64,000 nt of DNA, taken from Amblyomma americanum (taxonomy: Eukaryota; Arthropoda; Arachnida; Ixodida; Ixodidae). The number at the start of each line of letters is the position of its first letter. Position 1 is the first letter of the stretch. Location: the NCBI RefSeq assembly GCF_052857255.1, contig NC_135506.1, forward strand, positions 77,519,056-77,583,055. Reading direction: 5' to 3'. The position numbers were made by a program, and so were the translations under genes. The notes under the pieces are model-generated. The model made no database searches, was not told the origin of the DNA, and saw nothing but the letters and a program-made list of their open reading frames with translations. This document shows positions 23,702-33,871 of the stretch, piece by piece.

Positions 23702-26700
23702 CTGTCAAACACAAACAAATGCGCATAGTTGGAAATGACTCATGTATAAAGGTAACAATACCATAATAAAAAATAAAGGCAGACATTCTAATAAGTTCTA
23801 CTAATGTCTTTAATTTGGCTCAATTATGATCGAAAAATCTACAAGATATTTTACACAAGTTTAAAGGAGCCAAAGACTGCCAGTGTGTTTACGGGGACAT
23901 GATAAATAAAACAAATTTCTTACTTCTCAGTTTATTTTCCTAACCCTCAGGTTTCCATCTGTCTTGTGACAAAAATTAGTGAAATATGCAGTGAAAATTT
24001 AAAAATTACTTCCTTTTTTATATGTGGTCATTGGAAATTATGAGCAAATCATATTACTGATGTCCCCGGCACATCACAATGGCGGTGGCATCACTATTTT
24101 AGTACCACGATGGAGAAAGATTAGCAGATCAGACTCCTTTGGTTGCAGTGGCACATTTCTCTGATCAAAAGAAAAAGCATACGAAGACAATTGCAATCAC
24201 TCATCCCTTCGGCATTTTGTAATGAATAACAGCAGAATGTTTTTTGCAACAGTCTTTGCAACATTTTTTGAAAGTTATTTCTATAAGAAACATTTTTATG
24301 TATATGAGCAAGCTGCTGTTTAACTTTTATTTTCATGAATACTTGGCATCTAAAAAGAACTGATAGCTTTATTGCACAGAACAGAAATTTTTCAACATGC
24401 CAGCATGATAAACTTGTGCACTTCCTCCTTAGTTAACATCTCTGGGACGACTTAATGAAACGGCTACTTTTACTTAGCAACTCCTCCAGTAAACTAAAAT
24501 AAAATGAAATTTTTAAATTAGCATAAGGCTACATATCAGTGCGCCAAATTTAGTTAATTTCATCCATAAATAACAAAAATAGTTTGAAATGCCACATGTC
24601 CTCTTAATTATGCAATACCGAATGGAACACAATTTTTCAATTCACAACACGATAGTGGTCATACATGCACTACTTTTTGTCTTGCCCTCTGTTTTGATGT
24701 GCTTCCACTGCGACCACCTACAACAAGACAGGAAAAGGCGGCTGACAAGAGTATTGCCACTTTGCTAGTGAGGTCAGTTCCTACCTTGAGGGTCTAAAAT
24801 ATGCATGGCACCCCAGATTATTTACTGCCTCTTTAACTTCCCTTCCAGTTACATGCACTCAAAATTTGTATAATTTGAGAAGCCACTTGGCCTTTCTTAT
24901 GAGGGCTTGCTTAGTAGCTGCCAGGTTCTAATTTTGCGAAATATATTTAACAGCAAGCTAGCACAATGATGTACTCAAGTGTGAACATGTCTGCCAACCA
25001 GAGCTCCTAAATAATACCAATTTTCAGAACTTCCAAAGGAACTGCTGAGCAGCCAAGTATAGCTGCCGTGTGTTCTGAGAGTAATACAATTGATAACATT
25101 TATAATTACAAGTCAGCAATAACCATGCAGGTTCACTCCAGCAACAGTCGATACACTGGTGCACAACTATCTGTGCTAAGCCTCGCATCCAATGCCCTAT
25201 ATACAATGCTAAATGTAGTTTCTTCCGCTTGGACTCAAAACATACAGCTCGCTGTCTTCTGTGCAAAATGCACAGTTTACTTTCCCATATTAGTTGCACG
25301 TTTCACAGATATCTCAAACTCCACACTGCAATGAATCATCTGTAGTCTGATACAACCCTAGAATGGAGCAGCAAATGCTGCTCAGAAAACATCCTCCAAC
25401 TAATGGCATCGACCTGTTGTGATGTTGCAGTCAACAGCTTTAACAGGTGCAAACTATCAAGTACAAAGTGGCCGACTGCAATGTAATGACAATAGGTTGA
25501 CACTACTGGTCTGATTTCTTTTGAGACGCATTTGCTGCTTCACTGTTTGCTTGTATCAGACAATAGGTTTCATTTTGTTACATGTGGCTCTCAGTTACTT
25601 GAAGTTTACATGAGTTCAGAAACTGAAGGCAAACAATGCCTCCAATATTTGCTGGCTTATACTGTCTAATTTTATGACTCATTACAGTCATTACACACCA
25701 AAAATATGAAAATTTGAAATTTCATGCCATCCGATTAGAAAAGAAAGCCCATTCAAAACAATGCAGTACTCAAAATATTTGGAAAAACTTGCCAAAGCCT
25801 TTCTGTTTTCTGCCTGATCCAGTAGCTTTTCCAAGGAGGCCACTGCTTCTGCACTTGATAACGGAAAAAGATTGACCATGTCTTCAAGCACTGAAGGCAC
25901 CGCTTCAATTCTGTTGCTCATACGGGCCTCAATTCTGCCGAGGGCCTCACTATGCTGCTGCAGTTTTTCTTCTATTCGGCTCAGAGAGCCTGCAATGTTG
26001 CTGAGCAGACCTGCAGTATGGGGATAAAAGACAAAGGGAAGCTAATATATGCACAAAGGAATAATTCGAACTGCCCTTTCAAAAACTAGGACCTGGCCCA
26101 CCAATACATTCTTTCCAGCTTTATGTCCCCTGTATACATTTATTTCCAAGTCCATGTAACAGACCTTTAGGTCGAGCTATGCATTTTATTTTCCACACAC
26201 TGAAAAGAAATGGTGGTTGTTAGCACACATAAGTATGCTGTATTATATTAAAATAATTAGAAAAATTATTATTGGTTACACTTTAAGATGTAAATTGATC
26301 TCATTGCAAAACTGTTTCTCCTGGACACATATTTTGTAACATGAAAGTTTTTTTTTTCATAGCAGGTTTTTAGTCTCATAAGAGCTCTGGGCAATTATTC
26401 CACAACAGGAGCAATTTAAAAAATGTGTCACAAGGATTCACTCAGTACCTTCTGCTATGAAAAACCAAGGTTAGCCATAGACGTGTTTCATAAGCCTTTT
26501 TCAGAGTTACTGGTTCTAGTGCATGCCAGTGTACCATGATGAGGTCATGCATTTTTATCAATGATGTGCTGTCTCTCCTTTAATCGATTTGTTGTCTGAA
26601 AAATTACTTTGCTGCTACTGTTAAAACACTGCAATTTCCGTGCTTGCATTGGCTCAGGGGACATATGGCCTTTCTGGTTTATCAGTTGATCAGACCACTA

Positions 26701-29700
26701 AGAACACTTACGGTAGTATAGGTATATGCACTACAATGCAAGAACTCCTAACCCTGTATCAACTCAATACATGATTGTAACAAGTTGCATTATTCTGCTA
26801 TAGTACAGAGCCGTTTCTATCACTCTTTAATTCTCCAATGCCCAGCACTGCCTGCACTTACTCTGCATATTTTAATTTTATAACCTTTGTCACTTCATCT
26901 GGCCATCTACTCACAAAGGCTTTCTTTCTCTAAGCGTCCAAGACCACATACCTTTACAGAGTACTATGCTATATAACCAAATGGTTTAAACATCACAAAA
27001 CAAGAAATTTTGCGGCATTGTACCTTAAAAGCACTACGATAACTATAAATAAATTTTCACCTTTCAGTTCATTCAGGCCTGTTCCTTCTTCAGGTCTATT
27101 TTGTGGTTGCCTGGTGGGCGGGCACCGAACAGATGGTAAAGACTGTGTTGGAGTGGATGCTATGGGATGCTGCAATTCTGAGTCGCTATCCGAACTGTTG
27201 GGTGACACAACAGGCTGCATCCTCCTTTTTTTCCCAACACATTGCTCTGGGCCTTCCGGTTCTGGGCTGCTTTCACAGCTGACTGCAAGAAACATTAGGT
27301 GTAAATATGCCTGCAGCCATGCCACGCAAGTCACAGTTTGTTGTGTGGACATCTCAACCGTCTGTGATTACACCTCTAACAACTGCAAATCAGAGTATGA
27401 GATCAATAGCATACAGCTGTATACACAACAGGTAGATAATGCATTCGCAGTATTTAGAACACTTTACAAAGCACAAACAGTACTCACTTGCATTTTGCGG
27501 ACGTTTTCTTAACCTTTTCGTAGGTATTTCTTCTGTTCCCAAATCCGATTCCTCCTCTGTCCGCTTCACCTTTCTTCGGGCTTCTACGTATGTTCCTGAA
27601 GGCATTGCAATATTTAAAAAGTCAGCTGTACATCAATATAATACAAAAAATTGCTTCCTTTAAAGCCAGCTAAAGCCAACAAATACATGTTCACTAATGC
27701 TGCTCATTTTACTGCTGAAAGAGCTTCTCAAGCACCAGTATTATGCAGGAGTGGCATTCATAGTATTCCACAAACCATACAACAACCAACCCATGAGTGA
27801 GGTTCTTAGCTGAGGCAACCACATTTCTTACATAAGAAAAATGTAAAAAATGCCTATGTTCAATGCACAAAATAAATCAAGAGCCCAGGTAGTTGAAACA
27901 TATCTAGTGCTCTTCACTACAGTGTGCCCCATAGACTACAGTTTATTATATCGTAAAATTACATCAATTGTTAACCAACCTGCTAAGAATGATAACTGCT
28001 CTTAAAACGATAGCTGCATCTTTCACTCTAAATGTTGGCAAGCCTTTCAGAGACACTCTGATTTGGTTCAGCTTTGCTATAACATTAACAGTATGATCAC
28101 CTAAAGCTTTCTTGACAATTCAAGCACAAACCACTTACAAACCAGTTTATGCATGGTTCAGTGGTTCCATAAAGTTAAAGAGACACTGAGGACCATTTTA
28201 GAGCTATAGCTATTAAAATTGATTGGGTTGTATGTGTGTTGGTCTTTTTTTAGCAGCAAAAGATATTTTAAAAATGGAACTGTTTTCCTGCATTTCAGTT
28301 CAAAGTTTTGACATCATGTGTGCATTAGCCTTAGAGATCCACTGACACAAAAAAAGCAGTCGTCATCTGGCTGAAGACAAACTGAAGTTGTCAGGTATTA
28401 ACTGATCACAGCACTCTAATGGCAAATAGGCTGTTTGCACTGACGATTGAGCTTTCAAAAGCCAGAAAAGGCAAAATGAAATATAGGTATCACCGCCACA
28501 CGCTGGTCTCCCAAACTTCGTCGACCGCAACACATTTTTTTTTGCAGTCTATGAAGCTAAGACACCATGCTTTTACTTCCAAAAAGTGGTCACGGAGTCA
28601 TTTTTGGTATTGACATCACTAGATTGAATTCAGTGACAAAAACAAAAAGAAATGATGTTCTTGAATCCAACTTCTTCAGCAACAAATGTGTCAATTGCTG
28701 CCAAAGAAAGCACAAGGACACAAGAAAACAAACAGTTAAGTGGCCGCACAGGCTGGTTTGTAACCTTTTGCCCTTGATATTAATGCAAACAGCAGACTTG
28801 CAACTTTAAGAGGCAGTTAAAAGCATATATTGTGTACACAGTGTCACATTCTAAACAGCACAGAAAAGATACATCCGCCTGCTGACAGCCTTTGAAAAAA
28901 CTGGTTTTTCAGGAAAGGAAAATGGCGCAGTAACTGTCTCACATATGTTGGTGGACACCCGAACCGAGCTCTCTATAGCGTTTAAATAACAGTGCAGTTA
29001 TAGTGTCATGTTGGCGTTAAGCGGCCGAGTGTCAGCAGCGGCGTAGCCCTGGACGAGCATTTCAACACTTCTTTCACCTCTTCTTGATAGGCGCATTCAT
29101 CTGCAAGAGCGCTGGCGTCAATAGGGCGCCACGTACCATCAGGGACAAAATTTTGCGAGACACTGGAGAACCGTTCCGAAGCTGCCTCTGGGACACTAGA
29201 TGGCGCGGTGCGTGCGTCGAGGCTATGCTGTGCCATGACCAGGCGCATGCGTGTCCTCTGCTTTCCTTGGCAATTCGCTTTGCGTGGAGTGCTGCTTATT
29301 CCGCGCTTGTGCGCCGGTAGTCGATTTTCACCGTGCTTTCCACTGCTCGTGCTGCACGAGCCATGTGGCTGTCGTGCTCCACTCGCAGCCAGTCGACAGC
29401 GATAACAGCACGCATTGATAGCGAGGCAGTCGTGTTTATAACGCGTTTTTTAGAAAAGTGGAGCACAGTTTCCTTTCGCTAATCTCATCTATCTTCTGAC
29501 ATGCAACCGAGGCCTTTTTCCTCCAAACTACCCGTTGCGATAAAAACTTCTCGACGAAGGCACGTATGCTTCAACCTCGAGAGTGTGCGTGCATCGCAAC
29601 TCAATCATATTTATCGTGCCGACCGGCTCAAAGCGAAAAACAGAGAAAGAATCCTTAGGCAACATATTTATTGTCATGAAACTCAAAACTGAGAACAATC

Positions 29701-32700
29701 CAGGCATCATTGTCAAAGGGGCAATTCCTATTACTTGGAGAAATTGCCATCAGCAGCAATAACGCTTGCCAAACGGCACGGCATGGATTCGTACAGTGAA
29801 CGGATCACGTCTGTGTCGGTGCGGAGCCTTTCCCAGTCTGCTTTTGTGGCTTCCGACAGCATGTCTGCATTGGCACTTCCAATGTGAGACCTCATTACAT
29901 TGACTTTCATTAGGCCCCAGACATTTTCAATGGTGTTCATGTCAGCTCCCTTTGGAGGCCATGGCAGCTGCCACATGCCACGAGCGTCTAGAAGAGTGCT
30001 CACTCTTCTAGATGTGTGCACAGGACTCCTATCTTGTTGAAAGAAGTAGAATCCATCCGGGAAGGGTCCGTCAAAGACATATGGAAGGAAGACATTCTCG
30101 ATGATGTCGACGTAAGAGTTTGAAGTGAACGATCCGTCGACTCTCACCAAGGGACCTAATCCATTCCTTGACATGGCGCCCAAGACAGCCACGGAGCAGC
30201 GACCGCTCGAGAACACGCTCTGCAAGTATGATAGGATATATCTGTATAAAAGGAAATCGGTAAGAGATAATTAGGGTCTTGTGGATCCGCTGTAGTGCGA
30301 ATGAAAACTATCCTTTCAGTGTACCAAGGTTTAGTCGCAAGTGTGAAATATTTCATAATATTACTAATTACGCCACTAAGATACAAAAGTCGTCTCTAAA
30401 GAGCAATAATATTCAAGGACTTGCGGCTTCGGCTCGATGAAGGATAAGGTTATGGAGCCATTTGGGGAGGGGCAGTTCTATCAGAATGATGAGTTTCTTT
30501 TGCCTTTTGCAGTATTTGTCGTTTGGGACCACGGAGGCCGCCCGTTCCCACCAAACCCAGCCTTCTTCGTATTCTTCACACAGAATGATAAGGATTTACA
30601 TATACACCCCCCCCCCCAAAAAAAAGGATATCCGTACCTGCAATTCACTGGTCTCCAAACTCGGCACTTCTCGTCCCAGCGGGTAGAAAATGTGTACTCG
30701 TCCGAGAATATAACCTCGGACCACTCGTCCACAGTCCACTCTTTCAGAGAGTTGGCGAACTCGAGCCATTCTTGGCACTGTTTGGCAGTTAGGCGGGACT
30801 TCTGTGCAGCCATGCAGGATCGGAGGCCAATTTCCTTCAGCCGTCGCTTGACAGTCTTTGTAGATATCTTTAGCATGAATTCCTTGCGGATTTGTCGAGC
30901 AATCATGAAGGGGTGGCCACCGCTGCAGCTATGATGAGGAGGTCATCACCTTCACATGTGGCTCTCGGTCAACCTGAGCGCTTGGAATCAGCAAGGCTGC
31001 CTTCATTGCGGAAAACGCGAATGGTGCGGGCCATAGCCGACTTGGAACGGACAGTCCGACGAGCTATTTCCCTCTGGGGAACCCCTTCCACGAACAGGCG
31101 CGCAATTAGTCTCCTGTCGTCGATCGGCACCCTCGGAGGCATTTTGCATCAGGAAGAATTTGAGATGAAGTTGTATAGCTTTTCCTCGATACCACTAGCC
31201 ATTCATAAACCGAGCAGCATCGACGACTAAGCAGAAAATAGAGGCGTTCTGTGGAAACAGTGCTCCCACTATCTCCTTTATCTGTGATCAAGCTAGGCAA
31301 GCGCGTGCGCGTCAGTACTTCGGGGACCGAAGGCGTAAAGAGCACTGTCATACTTGGTAGTGTAATATTTCAGCTGTTTTGTTTTTGTAGTAGTGCTTGA
31401 GTAATGACGGAAATCAGTGGCGGGACCAGGAGCTTCCACGCGCAAAACGTGTTCGACAGCTGGCACTTGCTGTTTCGTCACTGTGGGGCGCCATATCTAG
31501 GAACAGGCTCGGGCCTCTGGTGAGAATCCACGGGTCTTTCGTCGAGAAGTTTTACGTCGGCATCATCGAGAACATGCTCTTGTCATACGTCCTTAATGGA
31601 CCATTCCTGGATGGATTCTACTTGATTCAACACAATAGGAGTCACGTACTCACATCTCGAAGAGTGAGTGCCTTTTCCGAAGCTCGCAGGGGTACGGCAG
31701 CTTCCATGGCCTCCAAAGTGAGCCGACAGGAACCTCATTGAAAATGTGTGGGGCCTAATAAAAGCTAATCTATTGAGCTCCCACTTTGGGGATGCCAGGG
31801 CATACACACTGGAGGAAACCATCAAAGGGCTTTGCGCCGACACAGATGTGCTCCGTTCTCTGTACGAATAGATGTCACGTCGTTTGGCAAGTGTTATCGC
31901 TGCTAATGGCGATTTCTCCTAGTGCTAGGAATTGTTCCTTGCCAGTGATGCCTGGATCGTGGTTGTTTCTTACTCTCAGTTTCATATTTTGTGACAAGAC
32001 ATGCGTTGCTTAAGGATTCTTTCTCTCTTTTTCGATTTGAGTCTGTCGGCACGATAGTATGAATGGGTTGCGATGCACGCTAAAGCTCGCAGTTGAAGCA
32101 CACGGGCCGAGTTTCTTCGTCGAGAAGACGTATAAATCGCAACGGGCAGTTTGCAGAAACACGGCCTCGTTCGCATGCAATAAATTATAAATGATTAGCC
32201 AAAGAAAAAAACTGTCCGTGCTCCACTTGTTCTTCTAAAAAACGCGATTTAGATGCGGTGGGCCCCGCCAACGCGCTGTTATCGCTGTGGACTGGCTGCG
32301 CGCGGAGCACGACAGCCGCATGGCTCGAGCAGCGCGAGCAGTGGAAAGCACGTTGAAAAGCGACTACCGGTGCCCGAGCGCGGAATAAGCAGCGCTCCAA
32401 GCAAAGCGATTTGCTAAGGAAGGCAAGCGGACGCATGTAGGACGCGCATGCGCCTAGTCATGGCACAGCGCAACCTCGACGCACACACCGCGCCGTCTAG
32501 TGTCCCAGAGGCAGCTTCGGAACGGCGCTCCGGCGTCTAGCAGAATTTTGTCCCCTATGGTACATGGTACGCGAGGAAAAAAGCAAATTCGTACTGTATA
32601 CACTTACCTGCTTCGCCGATGATACGGCACTTGTACGCCTGCCACCCAACGCCAGGGAGTTCGCAATCTTTTACCGCGCTCAAGAAGCGAGGACAATTGT

Positions 32701-32792
32701 AGGGAGGCCATGAAACTTCCCCGTTTGTCACCCACTGCTTGGGCACGGCGGCAACTCCTTCCTCCTCGATAAGATATACGATATAGTACATA
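23534..32792 (-). CDS. DUF4806-domain protein gene, five exons, 299 aa
   Basis: Minus-strand gene assembled by eye as join of 32608-32792, 27488-27595, 27061-27282, 25793-26010 and 23534-23701. The coding parts add up to 900 nt (299 codons plus TAA) and every junction keeps frame. Residues 1-61 form an N-terminal module rich in aromatic residues (WPPY near 28-31). Residues 63-97 hold a basic stretch (KRLRKRP). Residues 99-171 are Ser/Pro/Glu-rich and look disordered, with KKRRM as a possible nuclear signal. Residues 173-205 look like a coiled coil. Residues 215-299 match the DUF4806 pattern as I remember it (FPL then LEKLL, NRKAL, GG, RKGKRAF). The family is widespread in arthropods and has no settled molecular role; nuclear location is inferred from the basic motifs. 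Intron 1 contains a whole Tc1-type element. The domain call is from pattern memory; the exon structure is seen directly. Confidence 0.75.
23865..24832. repeat. Possible TTAA-flanked MITE in intron 4
   Basis: TTAA at 23861-23864 and 24833-24836 bracket ends AGGAGCCAAAG (left) and, inverted, AGAGGCAGTAA (right). The resemblance is weak but matches the general shape of the tick TTAA family (see 28175 and 48849). Confidence 0.3.
24840..25790. other. Intron 4 remainder
   Basis: AT-rich intronic DNA of the DUF4806 gene; nothing else seen. Confidence 0.5.
25793..26010 (-). CDS. DUF4806 gene, exon 4 (coiled coil and start of DUF4806)
   Basis: 218 nt. The acceptor is catactgcag. Residues 173-205 have heptad-like spacing of I, L and M with E, K and R (SLSRIEEKLQQHSEALGRIE), suggesting a coiled coil. 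DUF4806 begins near FPLSSAEAVASLEKLL. The 3' end is set at Leu 244 (ttg), after which the intron would start gcaagt, a GC-type donor. This is the only choice I found that joins exon 5 in the right frame and keeps the family motif NRKAL directly before the next conserved block. A GT eight bases inside the alternative would end in phase 1 and break the frame into exon 5. Confidence 0.7.
26011..27060. other. Intron 3 of the DUF4806 gene
   Basis: AT-rich intronic DNA with no recognised insertion. Confidence 0.6.
27061..27282 (-). CDS. DUF4806 gene, exon 3 (low-complexity linker)
   Basis: 222 nt, bounded by acceptor tttcttgcag and donor gtgaaaat. Phase 1 on both sides. It encodes a Ser/Pro/Glu-rich linker with a KKRRM basic motif and many acidic and serine residues (NSSDSDSE). 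No folded domain is visible. Because it is flanked by phase-1 introns it could be skipped without changing frame. Confidence 0.7.
27488..27595 (-). CDS. DUF4806 gene, exon 2
   Basis: 108 nt, bounded by acceptor tgccttcag and donor gtgagt. Phase 1 on both sides. The shared first codon becomes Gly, then the frame reads TYVEARRKVKRTEEESDLGT, which matches the usual continuation of the N-terminal module (E-A-R-x-K-x-K-x-A/T-E). A basic KRLRKRP cluster near the end could be a nuclear localisation signal. Confidence 0.75.
28175..28620 (+). repeat. TTAA-type MITE fragment in intron 1
   Basis: Begins TTAAAGAGACACTGAGGAC, the same terminus as the piece at 48849. The inner part reads to about 28620 (gtcacggagtcatttttggt). 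The opposite end is not found, so it is a partial copy. Confidence 0.5.
28908..28967 (-). mobile_element. SINE tail fragment (family A)
   Basis: Plus-strand ggaaaatggcgcagtaactg and then tctcacatatgttggtggac is the complement of the 3' tail of the SINEs at 55249-55557 and 63559-63827. The head and body are missing. Confidence 0.6.
28968..29133. other. Unassigned GC-richer DNA left of the Tc1 element
   Basis: Different in composition from the surrounding intron; possibly part of another repeat. Not identified. Confidence 0.3.
29731..31142 (-). pseudogene. Tc1-like (DD34E) transposase, two exons, inactivated
   Basis: Starts at ATG 31142 (MPPRVPIDDRRLIARLFVEG) with a paired-type helix-turn-helix. 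Exon 1 runs to about 30638 and contains RQIRKEFMLKISTKTVKRRL and the first Asp in VIFSDEYTF. A likely intron follows (donor ttgcag/gtacgg at 30637, acceptor ending at 30218). Exon 2, 30217-29731, has the second Asp in FFQQDRSPVH and the Glu in MNTIENVWG. The spacing is 34 residues, so DD34E, the Tc1 signature. It ends at TAA 29731. Two defects are seen: a TGA near 30980 replacing the Arg of the GRPRAT-type motif, and a +1 C near 30910-30918. The enzyme would have worked in the nucleus on the element's own ends. Confidence 0.8.
31437..31922 (+). pseudogene. Inverted second copy of the transposase C-terminal half
   Basis: Plus-strand frame SLWGAISRNRLGPLVRIHGS, with LSYVLNGPFLDGFYLIQHNR and ENVWGLIKA, corresponds to exon 2 of the transposase on the opposite strand. 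It lacks the first catalytic Asp. The second-Asp position reads QHN (Asn), so it could not be catalytic, and there is a frame change near 31735. It is part of the right inverted arm rather than an independent gene. Confidence 0.75.
32608..32792 (-). CDS. DUF4806 gene, first coding exon
   Basis: The exon starts one base before an ATG at 32791, right after a pyrimidine-rich acceptor (ttcttcgtag), and ends at a strong donor (gtaagtg from 32607). It encodes 61 residues plus one base (phase 1), beginning MYYIVYLIEE. The start codon is chosen because it is the first ATG after the acceptor and because arthropod DUF4806 proteins that I recall begin with a similar M-x-Y-V-V motif. The acceptor immediately before the ATG means the 5' UTR is on a separate upstream exon. 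Confidence 0.75.
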
Positions 32793-32880
32793 CTACGAAG
32801 AAAAAAACAGTAAAAAGTAATAAGCTCTCCCTTAACTATGAAAGCTAAAAGCGAGAATTTGAACGGATTGTGGGACTCAC

Positions 32881-32890
32881 CTTAGCACGC
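32881..32890 (-). other. Possible 5' UTR exon end (donor) of the DUF4806 gene
   Basis: On the minus strand the sequence reads ggcgtgctaag and then gtgagt, a near-consensus 5' splice site whose GT lies at about 32880-32879. With the acceptor at 32793 it would give an intron of only about 87 nt. Only about ten bases separate the donor from the (ATC)n tail of the LINE that begins at 32891, so most of the exon, if real, is LINE sequence or was displaced by the LINE. Transcript evidence would decide. Confidence 0.35.
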
Positions 32891-32909
32891 CGTGATGATG
32901 ATGATGATG
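32891..32909 (-). repeat. (ATC)n microsatellite, LINE 3' tail
   Basis: gatgatgatgatgatgata on the plus strand. Such simple tails are typical of the 3' ends of I/R1-type LINEs and here fix the 3' end of the LINE. Confidence 0.7.
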
Positions 32910-33130
32910 ATACTGGCTATCCCTTTGTATCGGGAGATCAACTGTACTAAAAACCGGATCATGCCAAGAAGGTAAAAAAATAAAAATTAAATAATAAAAA
33001 CACCTAACACACGCTCATGGCACGTTTTGGCCCCCTGAGCCTTCAAGGAGCGTGACCGTGTCGTGTGCGCCACCAATATTCAAACGCCGCTTGGTTCGCT
33101 CAACCAGCTTCCATTTGCAAGAGTGGCAGA

Positions 33131-33345
33131 TCGGGCTAGTTGGTATTTTTCCATAATGCGATACATAAATCCCCTTTCCGCAATAAAAATTCAGTTGAAG
33201 TCAGCGCTGTGGTGTCTTGTCTCGCTTCGTCCCCGTCTTTATTTATCCCCTTTCCGCAATAAAAATTCAGTTGAAGTCAGCGCTGTGGTGTCTTGTCTCG
33301 CTTCGTCCCCGTCTTTATTCGCGCTGTATCGCATTATACAGCTTC
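33131..33345 (+). mobile_element. Penelope-like stub with 76-bp tandem tail
   Basis: A head-like tcgggctagttggtattttt is followed almost at once by 3' UTR-like sequence. A unit of 76 bp (cccctttccgcaataaaaat and on) is present twice, 33171-33246 and 33247-33322, nearly identical. The stub is bracketed by inverted ataatgcgatac (33154) and gtatcgcattat (33328). The tail cagttgaagtcagcgctgtg resembles the 3' end of the element at 20400-20495. Confidence 0.55.
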
Positions 33346-33388
33346 CATTGCGGTGGCTCGTCGGGTCGGCGAAAACCGAGTGCCATCG

Positions 33389-33871
33389 CTAGTGCCCCGA
33401 GGCTGTTGGATCCGCTGATCGCGTCTGGTGGCATGGGGCCTCATCCGAAACCGACGGGTGTAGGCCAGCACATTCCAACACGATGTGCTTGATGGTCTCA
33501 TCAGCGCCTCCGCAAAGTTCACACATCGTGCTCATAATCTCCGTGTACTTTGCTCGAAGACATCGGGTGCGAAGCACACCGCTCCTAGCTTCGCACAACA
33601 GTCCACTGCCCCTAGTGTTGTCATATAGGGGCTCTTTTTCGACCTTCGATTTCCCTTGTTGGTAAACGGCCAGGGCTGGCTTCTCGCGGGCAGTCTGCTG
33701 CCAACGACGCTGGTCCTCGCATCGCACTTGTTCTCGGATCTTTTGCCGTCCATTAGGTTGGAAACTTGAAGTGGGGGGAGGGGGGTACCACTCCGTATTT
33801 ATCCGCCAGACTCTTGGTGCGACGGGCCCACTTGGTGTTGACACACCTCAGCTGGACATACTTGAACACTT
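33389..33871 (-). pseudogene. LINE ORF2 C-terminal segment
   Basis: Continues the LINE after the palindrome: VFKYVQLRCVNT-like codons at about 33870, then RTRCLRAKYTEIMSTMCELC, GGADETIKHIVLEC, a CCHC-type zinc knuckle (CxxC...H...C) typical of the C-terminus of I/R1-type LINE proteins. It joins logically to the residues ending DPEKV at about 35830 on the other side of the palindrome. Confidence 0.65.

Larger units (their letters stand above)
29136..32560 (-). mobile_element. Tc1-type transposon with giant (about 1.1 kb) inverted arms
   Basis: The ends CCATCAGGGACAAAATTTTG (left) and, inverted, CCATAGGGGACAAAATTCTG (right) are flanked by TA at 29134-29135 and 32561-32562. The two ends are not short TIRs. 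About 29136-30217 and 31437-32560 are diverged inverted copies along their length, including the C-terminal half of the transposase gene. Only about 1.2 kb in the middle is single copy. The element sits in intron 1 of the DUF4806 gene, its right end 45 bp from the exon 1 donor. Confidence 0.8.

Noticed and set aside
32321..32530. 83-codon minus frame over the right arm of the Tc1 element
   Set aside because: It lies wholly in the inverted arm with no counterpart domain; part of the transposon's non-coding end.
33131..33345. Hammerhead ribozyme in the Penelope-like tail
   Set aside because: Penelope-like elements can carry one, but I found no ctgatgag...gaaa core on either strand here.
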